Shown here: positions 15,164 through 55,710 of the stretch, piece by piece
How positions within the stretch are numbered: position 1 is the first letter of the stretch
Layout of the letters: every line of letters begins with the position of its first letter
NCBI RefSeq assembly: GCF_910596095.1
Contig: NC_056545.1
Span: 22,219,067-22,283,066 of the forward strand
Reading direction: 5' to 3'
Source of the DNA: Thunnus maccoyii
Taxonomy: Eukaryota; Chordata; Actinopteri; Scombriformes; Scombridae
DNA length: 64,000 nucleotides
The notes under the pieces: model-generated
What the model saw: only the letters and a program-made list of their open reading frames with translations
What the model was told of the DNA's origin: nothing
The model's database searches: none
Translations under genes and position numbers: made by a program

Positions 15164-17942
15164 TTGTTGGGTGCTTCTTGATGTAAATGTATATCACACA
15201 CAACAGAGAGTCAATCACGGGCTATCCACATGTCAATAAGAACATAGCGTGGCCTTTAAGTGAATGAATAACCACAAACTTCATTACTTTACATCCTATC
15301 ATACAATCAACTTTATTAACACGCCTCTCCATCACCCTCGACCCTCTTCCTCTAGTCCCCATATGCTTTCAGTGCTCCCCAGGACACAGCCACATGTCGC
15401 CTGCACTGACTGAAGGTTTAATAACACTAAAAGGTTCACCGCCCCCACACCTCTCTCTTTTCTCCCTTGGTAACCTCGCTCATTCCTGAAATGATCAGGT
15501 TCACTCTAATAACACCTGCCTACGTGTCACGTTGAGCCTGAGAAACAATAGTGTGAGAATCTTACTGCAATTTCACCATAAAAGCATGGACGTTATCAGC
15601 GTAAATGGGAAACACCCCTCTGGGAAGGTCTTGCACAGTTTTGAGATGAATTTACTTTAGTCAGGAGTTTTCATATCACGGAAGACAACAGGTTAAATAT
15701 CTATAATTTACCAGCGAAAAACCCAGAGAGTGCACTAAAGTATCTACCCTCTCAGAGATGTATCATTTCTCTGTGTTGAATAATAAATATTAAAGCAGGT
15801 TTTAAATCTCTGCAGCTGAAAGCACTGCAATGCACTCTGCACTCTGTGGTTTATGTGTTCTATACAGCATGAAAACTGTATTTCATGTTAATACAACACT
15901 GCCGCACACAGAGGCGAATGGTGAAAGTGCAGATATTCAGTCGAGGCAGTAACCGTGCACTGACAGTAACTGTGATCTTATGACAGATGTATGAACTGTT
16001 GTATTTTCCAGTCTGCTGCTTGGCTTTCAAGTCTCTCACCTTCACTTCTTTCCGGACTGACCCGATCAGACTCAACACTTCATGGTTAGATGCACTCACA
16101 GCATGAGAACTGACCTTTTTTTTATCAGGAACACAAACTGTAAACCTCCGTCAAATGTGGGTATGTCGTAATTTGTGTTTTTAAAGCAAGAATAAAGTAC
16201 AGAAGTACAGATGAAGCAGTATAACTGATACAGTTCTCTAACACCTCACAATACCCTGATAAAAGTATAAAGGCAACAATAATTGTCGCTCTCATGTTGG
16301 TCAAACACAGCACAGTCAAAATCAACTGTTTGCATAATAATTTATTCACATATTTTTTCACATACTATTATTGCTGCAGTTCTGGAGCCTTTCAGGTATT
16401 CACTTTCAATATTCCCACAACGGGATGCTATGTTCATATCTCTTTATATTTTTCATCTTAATGCATGCTGAGTATTACATTTCACAGGAGCAGGATGCAA
16501 ATAAATAAAACTCTTTTTTCTTAAAGTTACATGTCATAATCTATCCATTCTATTAATGCATCAGTTAACATGCCTTTTTCAAAGTCCATATGGGGGGAAA
16601 CACTTTTCGGGAACATATAGTCTCCATTAGAGGGTGAAGGCTTAACAAAGAGCACATTAATAATACATATTGTTAAAGCTGGCAATCTATGATTAATCTT
16701 CATTACCACCCAAACCCCTGTTCCCCCATCCAAGTGACGCCCATCTATACCGCATAGGGAAAAGGCTAAGTGTAATTATTACATTTCATCTATGTACAGT
16801 AACTTTGAAATATGGCACCAAATCTGCTTGTGAAAAAAAAGCTTGAGGTTACACGTTAAAATATTTGTGACTACAATACTTTTTCCTGTTTAACTGAAAA
16901 AATATGTATGTAACTCCATTCATACCCTTAGACAGCGATCACACACACATAAAGTGGAAACACTGGCACACTTTTCTTGACTGTCTTCAGTGGGTTCTGA
17001 GAGTAAACAGCATGCCTTGCAGGCACAGGGAGCATCCCAGTGTATAACACAGTGTTGGAAAGTAAATCTAAATCATCTTCAATGCACTATGTGTCTCACC
17101 TTGATTTGGTTGTTAGTGGTAGCACAGCAACAAATATTGCCAACTTGCTAGCGAAAGCATCAGGGCAAAGTCAGTCTGTAGCCTGATCGGTGGCTAATGT
17201 GACAAAGAATATGTGTAATAGTGAAAATGTATTTATGTATGTAATGTTTATCAGATAAACCTGGTACACTGACAACAAATGTTCCAGTTTATGCTGATAG
17301 TTTTAGTGCTGTTGGTTTTTGTGTCTGACTTTGTGCAAGTGACTTTTCTTGAAAATTATGGACAATGAGACATAACATAACATAACATAATCTTTCTCTC
17401 AGTAGCTCAGATTAGCTTAGCATTCAATTTTCTGACTCCAGTCAGAGATTGGCTTTTTTTTCCCCACACACATGCGTATGCATGCACACGCTTAAGCTCT
17501 TGCATATGCACACACAATTGGAAAATGAGGGGATTATTTCTGACCTACAGCAAAGGCAAACAAAGAAGGACTTCAGAAAATTCAATCTCAGACTACCTTT
17601 ACAGTATTTTAATATTATTAGTAATTGCTCAGTTTTGTCTGTTGGGTTCTTTAAAGGCACCTAGTGTCACCTAGGCAGAGCAGAACTCTCCATCATGTAA
17701 GCTTTAGGTGTAAGCTTTGCTGCAGCAACACAGTCGCCTTTTTAGGAAGGTGATTCTTCTCTGTGTCAACGACTCTACTTTGTGAATTGATGCTTCATCA
17801 TGACTACACAGAGTCTGTCTGTGCTCCTGAATAATAATGCAGTGGTGAGTTTTGTGCCCTAATGATCGGGAGTCCTGGGCCAGGGAAAAGCTCTTCTCCA
17901 TAATTTAAGAGGTCCTCGAGCCCCCAGGCAGAGAAGCCTCTG
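7419..17942. other. Gene-free intergenic spacer between tagln and the connexin
   Basis: No exon with recognisable protein homology was found on either strand. Visible structure: a poly-A/poly-G junction near 9796-9818, a purine-rich (GA) stretch at about 11480-12080, a GT microsatellite at 15131-15162 and a short (ATAAC)4 at about 17371-17390. Open frames here, the largest about 130 residues at 9924-10325 and 12697-13095, show no domain, no splice context and low-complexity composition. I treat them as chance. Confidence 0.5.
15121..15215. repeat. GT microsatellite flanked by 13-base inverted repeats
   Basis: ATTGACTCTCTGT at 15121-15133 is exactly inverted as ACAGAGAGTCAAT at 15203-15215. 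About 15 GT units (15131-15162) lie in the loop, and a short CACACA near the right arm extends the pairing. Confidence 0.7.
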
Positions 17943-37850
<19,908 letters not shown>

Positions 37851-38639
37851 GCGCCGTATTGTACTTTGCTGTGACATTGAAAGCTGCATTCATTAGATTT
37901 ATATTAAGGTGGTGTGCAGATGGGATGGTCTCCCTCTGTTATAAACACAACAATAGAGGCAGATGTACTGTATGGGGTGTCATTAACGTGCTCACACACA
38001 CATACAGTAGCACAAACACAAGAAACCCAGAATACACATGTGTATCTTCATCCTCAAGACAATGAAAAAAAGAGGATAAATAACAAGAGAAATGAAAGAC
38101 CCACACATTTGTTTGCTTATTCAAGAGGTGAGTCATACTGTAGCAACGTTTCCCCATCTAGAAGACTGAAATGATGCAGTGGCATGACATGAGACCAGCT
38201 CACCAGGATGAAGTCATGGCTTGAGGTGACAAGTTCAATTCATTTGTGCTGTGCATCCTTTTAGTTATGCTTCGTTGATTTTGGGTGGCATGCTTCTCTA
38301 GATGACAGTTTATTTTCTCCAGAATGAGGTGTGTGTCCTTTGAGGTGATTTGGAAATCTTTGATATCAACATCTTTAAATCCTGCACTGTTGTATTTCTC
38401 AAAAGAAAAAACAAACTCACAATCACAGCCCTTACAGAACCACCTCTACAGTGCATTAGTGATCGATCTATCTTGTATACATGCATGCACACATGCAAAA
38501 TCCCTCTGTGTGTGTGTGTGTGTGTGAAATAGAAAGATGGAGTGGGGGAGACAGAGAGCGAAAGAGGATTTTGTTTGTTCAGCATCTTCAGTGGGGGACT
38601 TGGGGTCTTTCCCTTTACCAAGGACATTGTCAGCAGCCA

Positions 38640-38849
38640 TACTAATATGTACCACGTTTCTCCTGAATGACTGAAACTAAGCAGGTGTGGGCTTGGCTAG
38701 TACTTGGATGGGAGACCTCTTGGGAAACACTAAGGTGCTGCTGGAAGTGGTGTTGTTGGGCTAGTGGGGGGCAGTATTTCCTCTGGTCCTAATAAATCCC
38801 AGTGCTCCAGTGCAGTGATGGGGACGCTGTGCTGTAAGTGCCATCCTTA
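38640..38849 (+). mobile_element. 5S rRNA-derived SINE fragment
   Basis: The internal promoter of 5S rRNA genes is visible: the A-box AAACTAAGCAGG at 38674-38685 and the C-box TACTTGGATGGGAGACC at 38701-38717. The start is diverged relative to 5S rRNA. It is followed by a non-5S tail (GGGGGCAGTATTTCCTCTGG...CAGTGATGGGGACGCTGTGC), which I recognise as part of a widespread fish 5S-headed SINE. The 3' half is missing, replaced at about 38850 by another repeat. Confidence 0.75.
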
Positions 38850-39420
38850 GGACTGTAAAAAAAATTTTTTAAAAATGGACGTAGCCACTGTGATGTCACC
38901 CACTGGTTTGTGGACTCCCGTTTCGAAGCCTCGAGTTTGGCATTTTGACTGTCACCGTCTTGGAGCCAGAAGTGACCATATTTGGACAAGAGGGTGGAGC
39001 TGACTCTAAGGCTAGCTGCTAGCTGCTAGCTTGGTTAGCACGGTGCATTTTACAGTCTATGGTTAACTCTGATAATGCTAATGCTAATCTTCACTAGCAA
39101 AAAACAGGCTTAAAACCATTACATAAAATAAAATGTACTTACCAGAAAAACTGAACATCCTACTCCTTAGAGGGTCTTTTAGTATGACCAAACGCTGAAC
39201 AAGACTTTTTTAGGTGACCAAAATGTTACAATTAACTGCCCTGAACTGAAACACACTGAAATAACGACGGCTACGGCTACACCTATACTCTGTGAATCTG
39301 GGGTTATGCCATGGTTGTTATGTTGTCGCCGTGGTAGTGACCTGTCAATCACAACGTAGCTGTGCCCCAAAGAATATCCTGCTTTATCATCTATTTTGAT
39401 CTAAATGGAACCATAATTTA
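38850..39420. mobile_element. Common percomorph dispersed repeat ('aatggacgtagccac' type)
   Basis: AATGGACGTAGCCACTGTGA through GAGTTTGGCATTTT, GGAGCCAGAAGTGACCATAT and the GCTAGCTGCTAGCTGCTAGC block, then CAGTCTATGGTTAAC. I recognise this as a frequent non-coding mobile repeat of percomorph genomes; the name and class are not certain. No coding capacity. Confidence 0.6.
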
Positions 39421-41493
39421 CAAAATGAACATCATGCGCTAAATAGCGCTAAATAAATGTAATCCATTATTATTATTATTAATATTATTATTATGGAGTA
39501 GGAGTACTGTTGAGGAGAGCAGGGAGGGGAGGTGGGACAGTGTTTGTGTGATGGCTCCAGTTCAGTGAGGCTTGGGTGCAAAACAGAGCAGCTGAAGCGC
39601 TGGCATCAGCCGGCCGGCGCCTCCGAGAAGAGGGTTCAGAGCTAGATGGCACATGAATGAGAGAGGGGCGCAGGTGTGTCTTCAGTGACCTAGAACAGCC
39701 AGCTCAAGCATGCATAAACACACATACTGTACTCACACACCTCTAATGCGTCACCATACACTTAAATCAGTGATGATGACATAAATGTGATTCATAATAG
39801 TTGGATCCTAATGCAGGAAACGCCAGCTGTTTGTTTCTTTTACAGTACATACTTTGCAAATGTAAAATCTGACATGCTTATATATTCTGTAGGGATTCAA
39901 CATTTTACAGTATTTCTTTTCGCTTTAAGGGTGTGTTCAATCTCATAAAGATGCTTGTGTAAACATACCCTATCCATGCCCCCATATAGGCCTATATATC
40001 TTGCAGGGATAATAAATATTTAAGCCCATGTAATGTTTATAAGCGTTGTGTAAGAGTGAAATTATCCACAAGGGCATTCAGTGAAATGTAGAAATCAGAG
40101 GTAACTATGAATAAATTTGACTATGATTATATTGAATCATGGTTTGGTCTTCAAATGGATGCAGGTAGAAGAGGCAGACCCAAGCTGCCTCAGCAAGATC
40201 TCTACGATTTTAATTCATGAATATATTATTTCTGTCTTGATTTGAAGAACAAATTGGAGACATATGTAATGCAAGTATAAGTATGCAAAGTATTAGGGAA
40301 ACCATAAAAATGACATTTTACCTCTCATCAATTTATCAGTTTCTCCCATTATAGACTGAGGAAGATTTATCAGATGAAATCAATAAAGGATCAAACCACT
40401 TGAATCTATTTGGCCACATTAATATGTGAGGAAATGAGCAAGATGTATCTCTGATACATTGTTTAATATTTTCTCTTGACACTTTCAACCTTTGTGAAAC
40501 AGTAGACCTACACTGAGTGACGATAATAAATGTCTGTAGGCTTTCATTTGAAAATATTTTTAACATTTTGTTGGTCTGTTGTGATAGAGACAGTATACAA
40601 ATATATTTTAAACTCTTTTGGTTTTTGGTTATTGCTATTGTAGATTAAAATTTTGATAAGATTGAAGATTTAGATAAATGGTTGATGCTACTGTCAGTTG
40701 TTTTTCAGTCCCTAATATATGAAATGTGTTCATACAAAAAATAAAATCTAAATAAATCTTTTTACAGGTTGTTACTGATCAGCAAAACAGCACAAGTGAT
40801 TATTTATTGACCATAAACAAAGACAATATATTTAACTCATGAACTCTTTATACAACATTTTGATTGTTTGTTTGTCTTTGGGTAAAGCAAGTGAACCAAG
40901 CGACCTTGTATGTTGTCACAGGGCTTCAATCTTCTGGACAGCAGCTGGAGGTCAAAAGCAATCAAATAAGAGCTGCAGTTGGTCCTGTAAACATTGCAAT
41001 GTGACACCAATTTTAAAAAGTGTGTGATCTAATAGACCTAACAAGTTAGACTTCCACTTTCACATCTATGTACTGCTACCCATAAGTGTGATTTGATTTT
41101 GTTCACAAAGATAATTAATGCCAGTTGGCTAGATGTTGAAAGGTTGCAAACAAACAATTGGCAATAATATAGTGAATATAAAACTGTGCATGTGCATATT
41201 CGCAGCAATATCTCAAAATAGTTTGCCCTGAACTAGGAGAGGTGTGATTATTTCAACACAAGCAAAGTGGCTTAATTTTGTCCAGGGAGGGAGGGTGCTT
41301 CAACTCATGTTTTATGAAAAGAAACCTAACGTTCCTATCCGATATTAAGTGTTATATAGAAGTGTTATATAACTATTACTTTAACATTACTAGTATTATA
41401 ATACACAGGTATTATATAAGAATACACGGACTAACTGTGCCTTGTGTGATCCCTTTCCCCCTCTTGTTTTAATAATTTTGAGGTGAATTTAAT

Positions 41494-41587
<94 letters not shown>

Positions 41588-42139
41588 TATGTGATTGCAA
41601 TAAACACATATTCATATCTATTGATATAACACAGTACAAATGTAAAAACACATGTCATTTATATAGGAATTAATTTCCCTTCACAGTTAACAGGAAAAAT
41701 AAAGCAAACCATTTGTGGCTGTGTACTTTATGTTGTTATGTTGTTAATTCAATAAGAAATGTGATGCTCACAAATGTTATATTGTCATTTCAATATCAGT
41801 ACAGGCCAGTGTCAGATGATACTATGGGGGACTACATACTCAGAATAACTCATTATTGAAATGATCATAAAGGTTGTATAGCAGGTAACGTTGGCAGCAA
41901 GGTGAGTCCGCCCTCTTTTGTCCATATAAAGATACACCAATGCTTCATAGGTTGTTTCTTGTAGTTTTCACTTTATTTAGCCTTCTGTTGTACAATATAA
42001 ATCCGACTAATGAATGAATATGATATATCTTTAAGCTTTGCTCTGCCACGATGCGTTTTTTATCACACATGATGTGTTTGTCGCCACCAGTAGAAGGCAG
42101 CACGACGATCTGCCTGAGATGTAAACAGGGTTTCTGTCC
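39421..42139. other. Spacer between repeats and rab6a
   Basis: AT-rich, no gene recognised. It contains a short (ATT)n near 39468-39494 and the GATA microsatellite entered separately. The last ~250 bases carry a teleost 'gtcgccaccagtagaaggcagca' block of probable repeat origin. Confidence 0.5.
41496..41587. repeat. GAAA/GATA tetranucleotide microsatellite
   Basis: A run of AAGAAAG units passes into about 16 GATA units with one AAAG interruption. Confidence 0.95.
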
Positions 42140-42167
42140 GAAGAAGAAGAAGAAGAAGAAGAAGAAG
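42140..42167 (+). repeat. GAA trinucleotide run upstream of rab6a
   Basis: About nine GAA units some 250 bases before the rab6a ATG, so probably in its promoter or 5' UTR. Confidence 0.85.
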
Positions 42168-42393
42168 TAGCTGTGGACATGTCAGAAAACTGACAGTAAT
42201 GCTAACTGCTAACTTGGTCGCAGTAGTTCGTGAGTTATCAAAAAAGTGTCTGGGAGCTTAAAGGAGTGATTGTACAACACGAACCCTCGCCAGGCTCGTG
42301 TGGAGGGTTTGTAAAGCGGTAAAACCTCACGGATCCCCGGACCTTTGATAACTGACATCAGCTGGTTAGCTAGCGTTAGCTCCTGAAAAGTAA

Positions 42394-50145
<7,752 letters not shown>

Positions 50146-51639
50146 TGCTGGCCTGTGTCACTAAATAATTTCTCTTACTGGCTTTTTCTCAACCCCAGTC
50201 GTTTTTCTGTATCCGTACCCTTCACTACACCCGCCTCTTTCAGCAGCCTGAAAGAGAACACTACATCCGTTATCTTCGCCATTGTGGAAACCTGCTCTCT
50301 CATCGGGTTGCTCTGAAAGTCATAAATCATTTAAATTGAATATTTGTACTGTAAAACACGTACATTGAAACAGTATTCAGAGCTGGAAGCTTAGCTCATC
50401 TTTACTGAGCTCCTCCTCCATAGTTTGCATCTAAAGATGACTTTTTGAACCAAACTGAAAGAAAGAAATGTGTGTGTAAGACATCAAGTCAAAGTATGTG
50501 TTAAAGAGTGAGAATATTCTTTATAAAGTTATATATTGCTTTAAGCCTAACAAGCGCAATGTGGATGTTTTTGTGCATTTGTCAGTTAACAAAATGTGTG
50601 CAGTTGAAATTGATTGGCAAGGATTCATTAATGAATTATGTTAACAAACTTTTTTTTTTTTTTTTTTAACGGTCTGGAATGATATGTGGGAAAGGCTGCA
50701 AAGTTGTGTTGAAGTAAACTAATAAATTTGGGAGATGTCAGTGTTGACACTCGTACTGTAAACCCACAATTGAGCAGAAGTTGGAAGTGGCAGCCATGTC
50801 AGATCCATACCAGCAAACTACACCGTTCTCCCAACATATACCAGCATGATGTCCGCCACATGGTCTCAGAACCAGCACAAACACATGACACCTACTACAA
50901 GGGCAACACTACACCACCCACATACCGTCCTTCCTCTCTTCCCACACTTGTCCCTTGAGATGGGTTATTTTTACTTTGGCTTCCGTTTTCTATTACCTTT
51001 TTATTTGGATAGATCTTTTTTTTCTTTTCTTTTTCTCAAGAGTACAACATAGATTAAAACTATTTCTTTAATGATAGTGTTTGAGGAGGATTTTCTCATA
51101 TATTAAGATTCAGAATCATAAAAACCAACCATAAACATTAGAGATGGAGATACAGTATATGCCTTTTGGAGTTATATTGTAGAGGGCTTCCTTGGCTTTG
51201 GGTCTATCTAGTTAAGTTTGGTATGACGTTTTATGAACACACGTTTTCTTTTGCTTGTTTTTATTTTTTGGCATTGATCTTTTGTTAGTGATTATTCTAC
51301 ATGTGTATTTAATCCACAATGACTTGTAATATTTATTTCTATTGGATTCATATTTCTTTTTTTATGGCTGTTAATATCTTAACTTTTTGGTATGATTCCT
51401 GAATCACTAAATAAAATATGCATTCATCTAGACCATCTTTAACAGAATCGGTGGGGAGCGTGTGCTGTTCCCTCTGCCACCTCTAAATGATAATTTGATC
51501 ATACTGATTATACCGTGCAATTTTTTTTGTTTTGTGTGAAATTATGAAAGAGAGTCTGATTTGTATGGCATAGTAGTCCTTAACGTTTCTGTCTGGAATG
51601 GTTTTAAATGAGAAAATAAAATAGAATACACTTGTCACT

Positions 51640-52370
51640 GCTGCAGGAGTTCATCAGTGTCTCATTTATAGCTTTAACAGTAGTTTATCAATGTTAATTG
51701 TACATCAAAGATTTGCAAAAGTATTGCATAGTTGTTGATCTGTTTCTGTCAAGTCTTATGTTAAGTCAGTCAGTGGAAACCATGTGTGAAGCACAGGATC
51801 AGATCTACACTACCAGTGACTGTACCATGAAGAGGAAGGCCATTCCAGCCATTAGCCATGCCTGATGGTCTGCTATGGTCTGTTGTGGCACAAGTCTTCA
51901 TGGGAACTTATTTTATTAAGGGAGACACTACTGCAATCATAGCAACCTGTAGGCTAACGATTAGCAAGGCCAGATTGCAAAGTGGACAACTGCCCAGACT
52001 TTAAGGGCCTAAAAGTCCCAGGTTCACTGTGTCAGTAGTTGCATATAATTGATTAATTGTTAAATGTCTTTTAGAGGAGAACTGTTTCAAAACAGTAGTT
52101 CTTAGGCTGTTCTTATTGTAATTGATATTCTGCTTACATGGTGCATATTCCGAAATAAAAGGCTTTAAGAAAGGCTTTAAAACCTAAAGCCTGCAATAAC
52201 AATATTTTTCCCTGGGGCCCATCAGACAGGTTCATTGTAACTTACAATAGCCAGTAATATGACACCAATGAATTAGCTTTCTGTATTTTTGTCAAACATG
52301 AGCGAAACAGCTATGTATTTTCAGCTAAGTATTGTCAGGTTTTCTCTTTACCATTGAACGGTATGCGGTT
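51640..52370. other. Spacer between rab6a and dnajb13
   Basis: No gene recognised. Possibly contains an unclassified repeat near 51950-52030. Confidence 0.4.
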
Positions 52371-52374
52371 TTTT

Positions 52375-52557
52375 CCTAGGATGGCGAAGTCATGACCCGA
52401 CCCTACCCTGTCTTTGATTGGTTTACCCTGATATTCTTACCCTAATCCTAACCAATCATACTCCTCATGCCTAAACCTAACCAACCCAACCAACGAAGGT
52501 AACGAGTCCTAGCCAATCAGAGGCAGAGTAGGGCGGTCATGACTTTGCCATCCTAGG
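52375..52557. mobile_element. Short inverted-repeat element (MITE) in the dnajb13 promoter
   Basis: CCTAGGATGGCGAAGTCATG plus ACC at 52375-52397 pairs with its inverse at 52535-52557, with one mismatch in 23; pairing then continues imperfectly (CCCTAC, CTGATTGG). The interior has CCTAATCCTAACC-like repeats and a Y-rich CTAACCAACCCAACCAACG block. It ends 157 bases before the dnajb13 ATG. Confidence 0.8.
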
Positions 52558-52612
52558 GGGAAAAAAGGCGAACGGCACTGTTGCAAATCCCGCGAGAGTC
52601 TCCTAAATAGCC

Positions 52613-52626
52613 GTTTCCCTGGAAAC
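52613..52626 (+). promoter_or_regulatory. X-box (RFX binding site) of dnajb13
   Basis: GTTTCCCTGGAAAC fits the RFX X-box consensus RYYNYY-N1-3-RRNRAC exactly (GTTTCC, CT, GGAAAC) and is a perfect palindrome. It is 88 bases before the dnajb13 start codon. RFX factors, usually with FOXJ1, drive motile-cilium genes, which suits an axonemal protein. Confidence 0.7.
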
Positions 52627-52713
52627 CAAGTTAAACAACTGCTGCTGGAGCGGACTGAAACACTGAACTGTCTTTTGATTTTTAAAGTTAAATCTGAAGC
52701 ATTTAATCTTAAA

Positions 52714-55510
52714 ATGGGCAGCGATTACTACGAGACGCTAGAAGTAAACAAAAATGCAACAGACGCAGATATCAAAAAGGCGTAAGTCAAGTCATTTGAT
52801 AGAAACATGCAGCCACGCAGAGGCAGTTTTACCAGACGTTTTGTGTTTACAATTATCACAGTTTTCCTCTTCTATCGTCCTAGATATCGACGTCTTGCAC
52901 TGAAGTTTCACCCGAGCAGCAACAGAGAAGCTGGAGCCACCGAGAAATTCAGTCAGCTGGGTGAAGCCTACGATGTCCTGAGCGACCGTGAGTTGAATAG
53001 TAGAAGTTTGTTTGAATGGTGGATCACATTATTGGTGCAACCCATAACAAATGTAAATGAAATGTATCATTCCATAAGTATATCCACCTAAAATACCATT
53101 ATTTTACCAATAGCAGTCTTTTATTTTTTGTACAGTATTTTTTTTTACTAGAAATGTGCAAAGTAATTTTTGCCCTAATGTTTGTATCCTTTGTGTGTTT
53201 TGTCCTGATATGATTTGTGCTATATGCCAATGCAAAAATATAAATATCTATTACATATGAACTGAATCATCAATAAGGATTTCTGAATCTCAAAACAAAT
53301 AGTTTCTTGCATCTTATTTCTTAAGGACAGTAATCACAGCAACTTTTACCCAATCATATTTACAGTATGTCTGAGTGTGTAATCTATAACATTTATCTAT
53401 TTTCTTTGTGACAGCTCGCAAAAAGGCAACCTATGACAAGTTTGGAGTGGAGGGTCTAAAAGGTGGTATCCCACCTGAGTTTGGCAGCGGCGGGGCCTGG
53501 TCATCTAAATATGTCTACCATGGTAATCCAGACAAAACATTCAGGCAGTTTTTCGGAGGCGACAACCCATTTGCAGGTGAGAGAAACAAAGACTAATATA
53601 CTTCTTTCAGATTTCATATGATTTACACTGATATTAATTTGTTTTTTACAGACTTCTATACAAATGATGCACCAGTCCAGTTCGGTGGCCTGCAACCAGG
53701 AGTGGTGAAGGTCCAGGATTCCCCAATAGAGAGAGACCTTCATTTGTCCCTGGATGATCTCTTCCATGGATGCACGAAAAAAATTAAGATCTCTCGTAGG
53801 GTAAGAGCTACTGTGTTAAGTAAGTATCTTTTCTCATCCCACAGCCTTTGAGTGGTCAAATCATTCATACTTCAAATTACTTAACATTAAAAAAAACAGT
53901 TAGATTTGACTAATCAACAATCAATCACAACAAGGCCTAAAGAAACACACTGAAAAAAATATGTGTATTTATTTTTGCCTTATTTGTTTAATAGGTTATG
54001 AATGAGGATGGATTCACATCCAGTATAAGAGACAAGATATTGTCTATAGATGTAAAACCTGGATGGAAAGAAGGCACAAGAATCATTTTCTCCAAAGAGG
54101 GAGATCAGGTAAGAGAGTTATACAACCATTGTCCATTGTCAAGAATTATGAATCATAAGGGAATAATTAATTTTCTTTATACTAAAAGTTCATCTTTTTT
54201 CAGCAAGTCAGCGTTTAAATGCATTATTTTGTATTAGATTTTTCATTTTCACTCCTTGTGTCATATTCTGATAATATATTATGAATGTGAAGTGTTTGAG
54301 ATTTTATAAACATAACTGCAGACGTGCTAAGGCTCCTGACTACAGATAGCCTGGATAATTTTTAATCAAATAAAATTAATAGAAAATAGGAATAGCTAAG
54401 TAAATATTTGGAAATTTTCCAATTTAATTTAATCATTCAGTTTTTGAGCATCATACTGGATCTGCTTCATTGCCACCACTAGATGGCCTCAGCAGATCTC
54501 TCTCAAAGTAGATCTCTTTCAAGCTGCTCACAACTCTACTATATATGAAAAATGAACACTTAGTTACTGTTCTTGGTGCAGAAATGCATAAAACTAAAGC
54601 TGATGTACAGTCTGCGTATATTTTTTATAATGAAAAACCTACAGGGCACATACATTTTATTTATCTAACTTGAGTCTTTAAAATGATCAACCTTTTACCA
54701 AAATACCAATATTTTACCAATAAGCCATTTTTAGGGAAAGAGCCTGACTACCTGGTAATCATATTGCTACATTTCACCTTTTAGGGACCAAACAGTATCC
54801 CTGCAGATATTGTGTTCATAGTGCGACAGAAGAGTCATCATCTGTTCGTAAGACAACACAATGACCTGATCTACAAGACCCAGATCTCTCTGGAAATGGT
54901 GAGTCATGTTGAGAGCCAGAATAATGGGTTTAATTATTAGTCACACATAGAAACCGATTGGGTTCAAGTACAATAAAGACTCAAGCAGCGTGTTGATGCC
55001 CTTTCCCACAGGCCTTGATTGGGTTCTCTGTGGATGTGGAGACACTAGATGGCAGGCTACTCAATATTCCCATCAATGACATTGTGCAGTAAGTGTTTCC
55101 TTATACTGGGGACAAAATAACATTTATGTAAAATACTGTTTATTTGACATTAATCACAGATATTCTGATTTAAACATTCATATCAGAACAGAGAAAGATG
55201 ATCATGAGGAATTCAAGCACTTTACATAAACTGTACACTTACACAAGAGTATTTCTAGAGCGAAAATAAGGATAATATGTTTTGGGTTTGTGCATCATCT
55301 GCATCAATTAACCTTTTCCTGTCTCTGATTTGTTTCTTATAACCCATCAGCCCTGCATACAAAAAAGTGGTGACTGGAGAGGGAATGCCGCTGTCCCAGG
55401 ATTCTTCACAGAGAGGAAACCTCATCATCACTTTTGACATCCAGTTTCCTGAGAAGCTCTCCGCTGAGAGGAAGTATCTGATCAAACAAGCTCTAGCGTT
55501 TAAAGATTGA
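52714..55510 (+). CDS. dnajb13: DNAJB13, axonemal radial-spoke J-domain protein
   Basis: A type II J-protein found in radial spokes of motile cilia and sperm flagella (RSPH16-like). Exons are 52714-52781, 52884-52987, 53415-53576, 53652-53800, 53995-54108, 54785-54898, 55012-55088 and 55351-55510. They total 948 bases, or 315 residues plus TGA (human protein 316). The J domain begins [20 protein letters not shown] and continues [17 protein letters not shown], then [20 protein letters not shown] linker with [10 protein letters not shown] and [11 protein letters not shown] follows. The C-terminal substrate-binding domains include [60 protein letters not shown] and GEGMPL. The HPD triplet needed to stimulate Hsp70 reads HPS. 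An AATAAA lies at 55521-55526. It converges with ucp2. Confidence 0.97.
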
Positions 55511-55710
55511 TCACATTTTTAATAAATGTGTTGCCGTCATAGGACTATAAAGACAAATGTGGTTACATATCTGTCATTATCGGTGTAAACACAATTTATA
55601 TAACTTTGACACTATTTGTTGAAATATACACTATGAGGCAACCAGAAGTAAAGACACTTGTAAACAAGACAACTGTGGTACAACATCAGCCCTCTGTCAG
55701 ATGATAATGA

